64,000 bases of DNA. Origin: JAAOII01 sp965207705 (lineage in GTDB: Bacteria; Pseudomonadota; Gammaproteobacteria; CBDBNL01; JAAOII01). Where the stretch lies: the NCBI GenBank assembly GCA_965207705.1, contig OZ242292.1, positions 372,001-436,000 on the forward strand, read 5' to 3'. Below, in pieces: positions 58,764-64,000 of the stretch. Both the position numbers and the translations under genes were made by a program. The number at the start of each line of letters is the position of its first letter. Position 1 is the first letter of the stretch. Under the pieces are notes generated by a model, which was given only the letters and a program-made list of their open reading frames with translations, was not told the DNA's origin and made no database searches.

Positions 58764-61151
58764 TCATTTATTCAGCACCACCCGTTTGCCGCCTGAATCC
58801 ATTTCACTGACAACCCCTGCTTTTTCCATGTACTCTATGATACGGGCGGCGCGATTGTAGCCAATCTTAAACTTTCTTTGCACTGATGAAATTGATACCC
58901 TCTCGGCTTGTCTAACAAAGTCAACTGCTGCTGAGTAGAATTCTTCTTCTTCATCTCCACCCGCAGCGTCATTGCTGGACGATTCTCCCGCTGCCGCCGC
59001 CTCTAATACTTCCTTCTTATATTCGGGTTCGCCTTGTTGCTTCCAATGTTTTGTTACGTCATTAACCTCGCCATCAACTACCAGGGGTCCATGGACTCTA
59101 AGTGGCAGAGAGCCGCCTGAATGCATATACAACATATCTCCTTTGCCCAGCAGCTGTTCAGCGCCATTTTTGTCTAACACGGTTCTTGAATCAATGCGTG
59201 AAGAAACCTTGAAAGAAATGCGCGCTGGAATATTGGCTTTTATTAGCCCAGTAATTACATCAACAGATGGACGTTGAGTTGCCAGTACCAGGTGAATGCC
59301 TGCAGCGCGAGCTTTTTGCGCCAAACGCACTATATGCTCTTCCACCTTGCGATTGCTCATAATCATGTCCGCATATTCATCAATAACCACTACCAGGTAA
59401 GGCATGGGGCTATTATCTTCTTGCTCATCGGCGGTATCGTCATTGGATGCCAAGGCGGGGGATGCCAAGGAGGGGGATGCAGGCGGAGATTGGGAGAGGG
59501 TGGATTTAGGAGGGGATGCGGACGAGGATGAAGCGGAGTTTTTTGCCAGCATCTCATTATAGCCAGCAATGTTTCTGACTCCTTTTTCTGCCATTTTCTT
59601 GTATCTTTTATCCATCTCAATAACACACCAACCAATACTTTTGGCTGCCAAGCTCATATCCGTTATGACGGGTATTAGCAGATGAGGAATGCCATTATAA
59701 GAAGAAAGTTCCAGCATCTTAGGGTCAACTAATATGAGACGCAGTTGCTTGGGGGAATACTTATATAGTAAGCTTAGAAGCATTGCGTTTATGCCAATGG
59801 ATTTACCTGAGCCAGTGGTACCCGCAACCAATAGGTGAGGCATATCTGCCAGGTCGGCTATGACAGTTTGCCCGCCTATATCCTGCCCTAACGCCAAAGG
59901 AAGACGCAATGAATGGCGCTTAAATTCTTTGCTGTCTATGAGATGACGTAAATAGACAATTTGGCGATTGGGGTTGGGAACCTCTATGCCAATACAGGAC
60001 TTGCCCCTGATAAACTCCACCACTCGCACATTTCCTACGGCTAAAGAGCGGGCTAAGTCGCCTGATAGATTGGATATCTTAGATGCCTTAATCCCCGCTG
60101 CTGGTTGCAACTCAAACATCGTTACTACTGGACCTGGGCTATAGCCGAGTAATTCTACTTTTATGCCAAAGTCGTTTAGGGTGGTTACCAAAGTGGTGCC
60201 CATAGTGTCTAAATCCTGCTTGGCTATCTCTGGCGCGACTTGTGATGATTGTTGCAATAATTCTAAAGATGGCAAGGCGTACTTGAGATGCCTTGATTGG
60301 GCTGCTGGCGAGCGCAGCTTGCCGAAAAGTTTGGGTGGCAAAGCGGACTGATTATTTGCAGTAACTTGTTGCCTCTTTTCCTCAGCCACTTCAAGCGGGT
60401 TTGTTTCTTTGATGGAACTATGCCCTGGCATAAATACGAATCTGGGTTCTATACGCTTGGCATTATTCTTGTCGTCATAAGTTCCACTTTTGCTCGCAGC
60501 AGTTTGCCGACTCCTGTGCGCTAACATATCAATTGCTCGTTTGCTGGGAATAAGTGGAAGCTTAATCACCTGCTTTAGTTTAAGCTTGTGAGCAATAAAC
60601 ATTACTGTTCCACCGATTACTTCAAGTATCTGCATCCAGGATAGTCCAGTGAATAAACTCAGAGATATCGCCACTAAAAAAATAAGGACCCCCTTAGCGC
60701 CAAACACGCCAAGCAACCCGAGGGCATTGCGAGCAATCACCATGCCTAAGAATCCACCTGCTGATGCGGGCATATTCTCTACCGCCCCGCCTTGCAGAGA
60801 TAGCATGCCTGCGGTGCTGAACAGCAATAGTAACCCACTGAGTCGTTTAATTAGCTTGATATATACTCCGCTGGTATCTTTTTTGAGCATGCCTATTGTG
60901 GCAATTGCTAAGAATAAAACCAGGATATACGCGGCATAGCCCAACCAATAATAAAGATGGGCGGCAATGTATGCGCCTAACCGACCTGCCAGATTTGTAG
61001 TGGTTGACTCGCCTGATGCATAAAAACTACTGCTGTCTGTGGGACTATAGCTTAATAGAATGACAAACAGCATGAAAGTAAAAAAGAACCCAGCTATGGC
61101 AGCGCCTTCTTTGAGTAATCTGTGTTGTAGTGTGACTTTCTTTTTGAGCAT
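58764..61151 (-). CDS. ftsK: DNA translocase FtsK
   Basis: A 795-residue septal DNA pump that clears and aligns chromosome termini for XerCD. Four to five membrane segments fill residues 20-190. The motor domain has LLVAGTTGSGKSIGINAML (Walker A about 440-450), LRLILVDPKMLELSSYNGIPHLL and VVIDEYADMIM (Walker B), then ATQRPSVDVITGLIKANIPARI. The C-terminal gamma winged helix (VRQAERVSISSVQRKFKIGYNRAARIIEYME) reads polar KOPS sites. The long linker of E. coli FtsK (1329 residues) is missing; the protein is SpoIIIE-like in length. A serine/proline/alanine insertion (about residues 535-575) inside the motor domain is partly encoded by a 15-bp repeat at 59450-59490. Confidence 0.97.
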   Translation of the reverse strand: MLKKKVTLQHRLLKEGAAIAGFFFTFMLFVILLSYSPTDSSSFYASGESTTTNLAGRLGAYIAAHLYYWLGYAAYILVLFLAIATIGMLKKDTSGVYIKLIKRLSGLLLLFSTAGMLSLQGGAVENMPASAGGFLGMVIARNALGLLGVFGAKGVLIFLVAISLSLFTGLSWMQILEVIGGTVMFIAHKLKLKQVIKLPLIPSKRAIDMLAHRSRQTAASKSGTYDDKNNAKRIEPRFVFMPGHSSIKETNPLEVAEEKRQQVTANNQSALPPKLFGKLRSPAAQSRHLKYALPSLELLQQSSQVAPEIAKQDLDTMGTTLVTTLNDFGIKVELLGYSPGPVVTMFELQPAAGIKASKISNLSGDLARSLAVGNVRVVEFIRGKSCIGIEVPNPNRQIVYLRHLIDSKEFKRHSLRLPLALGQDIGGQTVIADLADMPHLLVAGTTGSGKSIGINAMLLSLLYKYSPKQLRLILVDPKMLELSSYNGIPHLLIPVITDMSLAAKSIGWCVIEMDKRYKKMAEKGVRNIAGYNEMLAKNSASSSSASPPKSTLSQSPPASPSLASPALASNDDTADEQEDNSPMPYLVVVIDEYADMIMSNRKVEEHIVRLAQKARAAGIHLVLATQRPSVDVITGLIKANIPARISFKVSSRIDSRTVLDKNGAEQLLGKGDMLYMHSGGSLPLRVHGPLVVDGEVNDVTKHWKQQGEPEYKKEVLEAAAAGESSSNDAAGGDEEEEFYSAAVDFVRQAERVSISSVQRKFKIGYNRAARIIEYMEKAGVVSEMDSGGKRVVLNK
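59450..59490. repeat. 15-bp tandem repeat in ftsK
   Basis: GGATGCCAAGGCGGG and GGATGCCAAGGAGGG (plus strand) plus a degenerate third unit encode the PASPSLASPALAS part of a low-complexity loop before the Walker B strand. Confidence 0.75.
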
Positions 61152-61167
61152 GTATCGTATATATAGA

Positions 61168-62166
61168 TTAATTATGAACTACGCCTTGCCACAGGATAAG
61201 GCATTCCTCTAACAATAAATCCTTGTTAAGATTAATCTTGGCAAGTAACATCATACGCCTCTTCATAAATATATCTCGCAAATTAAAAAGCCGCAAGTTA
61301 TCTTTGCCCGCTTCATCATCTTGCTTGCTTAATCTTTGCTTGATAATTCTATCCAACTCCCATAATAAAACATCTACCATCTCCAGTAATTCTAATTCTT
61401 TATAGTCAGCGAGATTAATGTTAGTCCATTTATGCCCGCCTTTAAGAGCCCGCAAGCAAGCGCTAAAACGACTAATTGCCTCGCCCTTACCGCTTTGTAA
61501 CATATCCGCCAGCGCTAAGGGCGCTCGGTTGTTTATATCTAATAGCACATCATTGGTTAATAAATCTTGATTGCGCCCTGGGACATTATCCAAAACCCAA
61601 CGTTTGGATGCGGCAACAGGCGGAGGAACAAAATGGAGACGGACGCAACGACTAATAATAGTAGGAAGCAAGCTGGAAATAATGCCAGTGGTTAAGATGA
61701 TATATTTGCGCGGCGGTGGTTCTTCCAAAATCTTTAACAACGCGTTGGAGGAACTACGGTTCATTTTTTCTGCTTGGGGAATTATGGCAACCTTTGCTCC
61801 TCCCAGATGTGAGCTGTGTTGTAAGAAGTTTTTTATTTCAGCGATGCTTTCAATTAACACCTGCCCTGCTTTGGATGACTCGGCTAACCGCAGGTCTGGG
61901 TTAGTGGCGGACTTTATGAGACGGCATGAAGAGCAGTCGTCACACGGGGCTTCTACTTTTGAGGGAAGGTTGGGGACTTCGTGGTCGTTTGAGATTTTTG
62001 CAGATGAGGTATTCTTGCAGAGAATATATTTGGCTAAGTAGTTAGCGAAACGCATTTTGCCGAGCCCTTGAGGACCTGCCAACAAAATAGCATGGGGTAG
62101 TTGTTCTTTATAAGAAAGGATTTTATCCCATTGAGAAGCATGCCATTCGTAAAGCGATGAACTCAT
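61168..62166 (-). CDS. holB: DNA polymerase III delta' subunit
   Basis: A 332-residue AAA+ clamp-loader subunit. HAILLAGPQGLGKMRFANYLAKYILC is a degenerate P-loop (no Thr/Ser behind the lysine), as expected of the non-hydrolysing delta' subunit. A zinc cluster is formed by C in the YILC segment with CDDCSSC, followed by RLIKSATNPDLRL. The sensor region MNRSSSNALLKILEEPPPRKYIILTT and the SRC-containing TIISRCVRLHF are standard. It lies between tmk (6 bp upstream) and ftsK (16 bp downstream) in the fabF-mltG-tmk-holB group. Confidence 0.95.
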   Translation of the reverse strand: MSSSLYEWHASQWDKILSYKEQLPHAILLAGPQGLGKMRFANYLAKYILCKNTSSAKISNDHEVPNLPSKVEAPCDDCSSCRLIKSATNPDLRLAESSKAGQVLIESIAEIKNFLQHSSHLGGAKVAIIPQAEKMNRSSSNALLKILEEPPPRKYIILTTGIISSLLPTIISRCVRLHFVPPPVAASKRWVLDNVPGRNQDLLTNDVLLDINNRAPLALADMLQSGKGEAISRFSACLRALKGGHKWTNINLADYKELELLEMVDVLLWELDRIIKQRLSKQDDEAGKDNLRLFNLRDIFMKRRMMLLAKINLNKDLLLEECLILWQGVVHN

Positions 62167-62172
62167 CGCCTC

Positions 62173-62868
62173 TTAGAGTAGTTGGGTAATCAAAGGCAGC
62201 ATATTTTGCCATACTTCATCTTGGGAAAGGGATGCATCAAGCACCCGACATTCTTTATGTGATTTGGCATATTCAAGATATGCTTCCCTCACCCTCTGAT
62301 AAAAATCCTTGTCAAGATTATCAATTTCTTCAAATCTATCTCTGCCCATGCTCCTCCATCTTTTGATGCTTTCCTCAATTCCAATATCAAATACAATGGT
62401 TATATCTGGGGTTAAGGTTGGCAAGTATTCCTCAAGATTGGCAACCGCTGCATTGCCGAGTCCCCGCCCTGCTCCTTGATAAGCATAAGATGAGGGGATA
62501 TATCTGTCGCATATCACCCAGGTTCCTTGCGCAAGTTGTGGCTGTATGAAATTGTGGATGTGTTGACATCTGGCGGCAAAGAAAAGCAGGAGCTCGGTTT
62601 GAGGCACTATCTTTTCTTGTTTGAAATTGAGCAGGATTTTTGCCAACTCGTCAGCAAGCGGAGTTCCACCAGGTTCTTTGGTTTGGACAACTTTGTAGTT
62701 TTTGCTGCGCAGGAAATCAACTAGCTGTCGGCAATAGGATGTTTTGCCAGCTCCGTCAATACCTTCAAGACATATAAATTTTCCGGGCTGGCTCCCTGGC
62801 TGGCTCGAAGATTGGCTCTCTGGCTGGCTCACAGATTGGCTCCCTGGCTGGCTCGAAGATTGGCTCAT
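62173..62868 (-). CDS. tmk: thymidylate kinase with repeat-derived N-terminal extension
   Basis: A 231-residue dTMP kinase. The catalytic domain begins at residue 30 with KFICLEGIDGAGKTS (P-loop 36-44), then the DRYIPSSYAYQGAGRGL motif and the LID region RSMGRDRFE. Residues 2-29 are an extra serine/glutamine/proline tail (repeats of SQSSSQPG type) encoded by three 24-bp tandem copies right behind the ATG; without it the size is normal. No other suitable ATG lies between the repeat and the P-loop, so the tail is probably translated. The ATG overlaps the mltG stop by 4 bp (ATGA). Confidence 0.96.
   Translation of the reverse strand: MSQSSSQPGSQSVSQPESQSSSQPGSQPGKFICLEGIDGAGKTSYCRQLVDFLRSKNYKVVQTKEPGGTPLADELAKILLNFKQEKIVPQTELLLFFAARCQHIHNFIQPQLAQGTWVICDRYIPSSYAYQGAGRGLGNAAVANLEEYLPTLTPDITIVFDIGIEESIKRWRSMGRDRFEEIDNLDKDFYQRVREAYLEYAKSHKECRVLDASLSQDEVWQNMLPLITQLL
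62794..62865. repeat. 24-bp tandem repeat, three copies, at the 5' end of tmk
   Basis: In the coding direction the units are AGCCAATCTTCG + AGCCAGCCAGGG, with a few changes in the middle copy, starting directly behind the tmk ATG. Two shorter AGCCAG-type halves follow. The repeat overlaps the mltG stop at its left end and encodes the N-terminal SQ-rich tail of Tmk. Confidence 0.9.
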
Positions 62869-63926
62869 TTAACTTTGCTAAGTTGAAACTTTCTCACTGC
62901 AGCATTGTGCTCCTTCAAGTTTGTAGAAAAATAATGCGACCTACTGCTATCACCTTTGGCTACAAAAAACAGATACTCTGTATCAATGGGATTAAGCGCC
63001 GCTTTAATTGCCCTACTATCCACCAAAGCAATGGGCGTTGGCGGCAAACCATAAATCACATAAGTGTTATAAGGAGTGCGACGACGCAGGTCAGAGCGGC
63101 GGATATTACCATCGTAATTATCCCCCATACCATAAATTACGGTTGGGTCTGTCTGTAATTTCATTCCTATTGATAATCTTTTATTAAAGACGCCAGCTAT
63201 TAATGGGCGCTCCTCATCTAACCCAGTTTCTTTTTCTACGATGGATGCCATTATCAATGCCTCGTAAGGGTTTTTGTAAACCACCCTGTCACTGCGAGCC
63301 AGCCATTCTTCTTGTAGGACTTTTAGCAGGCGCTCATTGGATTTTTTGAGGATGGAAATATCCTTATCTCCAGCATAAAAATAATATGTGTCGGCATAGA
63401 AAATGCCCTCGGGATGGCGGTAATCGGAGGCAAGCAAATTCATAATATCCGTTACGGTCATATCTTTGGTAGTGGGAGTTAAGTACGGATGATTTATCAA
63501 CTTGTCGTAAAAATCGGCAAAAGTTGCCCCTATGTCTACAGTTATATAATATAAATATTGTTTTCCAGTCGCTATATTAAGGATTAGGTCGTGTATTCTC
63601 ATCCCCTTTGACACTTGATATTCACCACGTTGCAAATTACTTGGCACGCCATGAATGTAATACCATAGTTTTAAGCGGCGCGGGTTATTGATTAAATCAT
63701 CCGCCGCCAAGTTATTAATAATAGCAATTAACCCGCTGCCTGCCTTTACCTTTAGGACATAATTATCGGGAACATTAGTCAGCTGGCGTGAAATAACTGA
63801 ATAAGCAACACCGCGTAGAGCAAAGGTAGCCAGAATTATGCATAGAATTATGCATATAAGAATAACCGCAACATATTTAGCATAATTTATATGCTTTTTA
63901 GTGAAACCGGTTTTGATGCCGGGCAT
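62865..63926 (-). CDS. mltG: endolytic murein transglycosylase MltG
   Basis: A 353-residue inner-membrane lytic transglycosylase that cuts nascent glycan strands and sets their length. One membrane segment (residues about 14-36) is followed by a LysM-like part (VLKVKAGSGLIAIINNLAAD) and the YceG domain. The catalytic glutamate is in LIMASIVEKETGLDEER, and LQTDPTVIYGMG with SPYNTY-type RRTPYNTYVIYGLPPTPI is strongly conserved. It lies between fabF (5 bp upstream) and tmk, replacing the fabF-pabC-mltG order of E. coli by direct fabF-mltG linkage. Confidence 0.96.
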   Translation of the reverse strand: MPGIKTGFTKKHINYAKYVAVILICIILCIILATFALRGVAYSVISRQLTNVPDNYVLKVKAGSGLIAIINNLAADDLINNPRRLKLWYYIHGVPSNLQRGEYQVSKGMRIHDLILNIATGKQYLYYITVDIGATFADFYDKLINHPYLTPTTKDMTVTDIMNLLASDYRHPEGIFYADTYYFYAGDKDISILKKSNERLLKVLQEEWLARSDRVVYKNPYEALIMASIVEKETGLDEERPLIAGVFNKRLSIGMKLQTDPTVIYGMGDNYDGNIRRSDLRRRTPYNTYVIYGLPPTPIALVDSRAIKAALNPIDTEYLFFVAKGDSSRSHYFSTNLKEHNAAVRKFQLSKVK

Positions 63927-63931
63927 ATTTG

Positions 63932-64000
63932 TTAGACCCGACTAAAAATTAATGATGCATTGGTCCCGCCAAAACCAAAAGAGTTTGAAAGCGCTTTATC
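63932..64000 (-). CDS. fabF: 3-oxoacyl-ACP synthase II, C-terminal fragment (5' end outside window)
   Basis: Only the last 22 codons and the stop are inside the window. The translated end DKALSNSFGFGGTNASLIFSRV is the hallmark C-terminus of KAS II/FabF, with the glycine-rich FGFGGTN motif of the active site. The neighbours mltG, tmk and holB in the same order as in E. coli support FabF rather than FabB. The gene continues past the right edge. Confidence 0.92.
   Translation of the reverse strand, partial: DKALSNSFGFGGTNASLIFSRV

Overview
The window is a stretch of chromosome from an AT-rich, Gram-negative bacterium, most likely a gammaproteobacterium that I cannot place to genus. The reasons are the gene order fabF-mltG-tmk-holB, the pyrG-kdsA-eno block, a FimV/HubP-type polar protein, LPS genes (kdsA, waaA) and a compact division/cell-wall (dcw) cluster whose MurE carries the DNPR motif of meso-diaminopimelate-adding enzymes. 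Apart from five plus-strand genes (four at the left end, and leuB), everything reads on the minus strand. There is one tRNA, no rRNA, no CRISPR array and no recognisable transposase, integrase or phage gene.

Layout. 1-6025 (+): a 5'-truncated HExxH protein, an M16 pitrilysin-like protease, a class I aminotransferase and a VUT-family transporter. 6030-13246 (-): an AT-rich defence island in which recG sits between a HinfI-like type II restriction-modification pair and a BcgI-like (type IIB) pair made of a nuclease-methylase fusion and a two-TRD specificity subunit. 13247-13523: repeat-bearing spacer. 13524-19888 (-): eno, kdsA, pyrG, tRNA-Gly(CCC), cysE, trmJ, htpX. 20024-36609 (-): the dcw cluster, transcribed mraZ-rsmH-ftsL-ftsI-murE-murF-mraY-murD-ftsW-murG-murC-ftsQ-ftsA-ftsZ, with tight or overlapping junctions and without murB or ddl. 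36789-39640 (-): fimV and asd. 39730-41459: leuB (+) convergent with leuD (-). 41568-55082 (-): one 13.5 kb gene for a 4504-residue surface lipoprotein built of cadherin-like and Ig-like repeats, with a strong terminator behind it and a 562-bp non-coding region before it. 55645-63934 (-): waaA, manC, ftsK, holB, tmk, mltG and the last 22 codons of fabF.

How the genes fit together. Most of the window builds and divides the envelope: peptidoglycan precursors (Mur ligases, MraY, MurG), septal synthesis (FtsW, FtsI), the divisome (FtsL, FtsQ, FtsA, FtsZ), chromosome clearance (FtsK), glycan-strand termination (MltG), Kdo synthesis and transfer (KdsA, WaaA) and GDP-mannose supply (ManC). The giant lipoprotein would decorate that surface.

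The most notable signals outside ordinary gene content are: an in-frame 57-bp palindromic repeat inserted twice into murE, with a relative in the eno-distal spacer; a tandem duplication of the murE/murF junction with an ATGCCACTA start-codon microsatellite; many other short tandem repeats inside or between essential genes; a six-decamer, 10-bp-phased ATGGT array over the mraZ promoter that looks like the MraZ operator; a trmJ gene whose conserved N-terminus lies upstream of any ATG/GTG/TTG codon; and several TATAAT boxes 6-9 nt from start codons, suggesting leaderless or near-leaderless transcripts.
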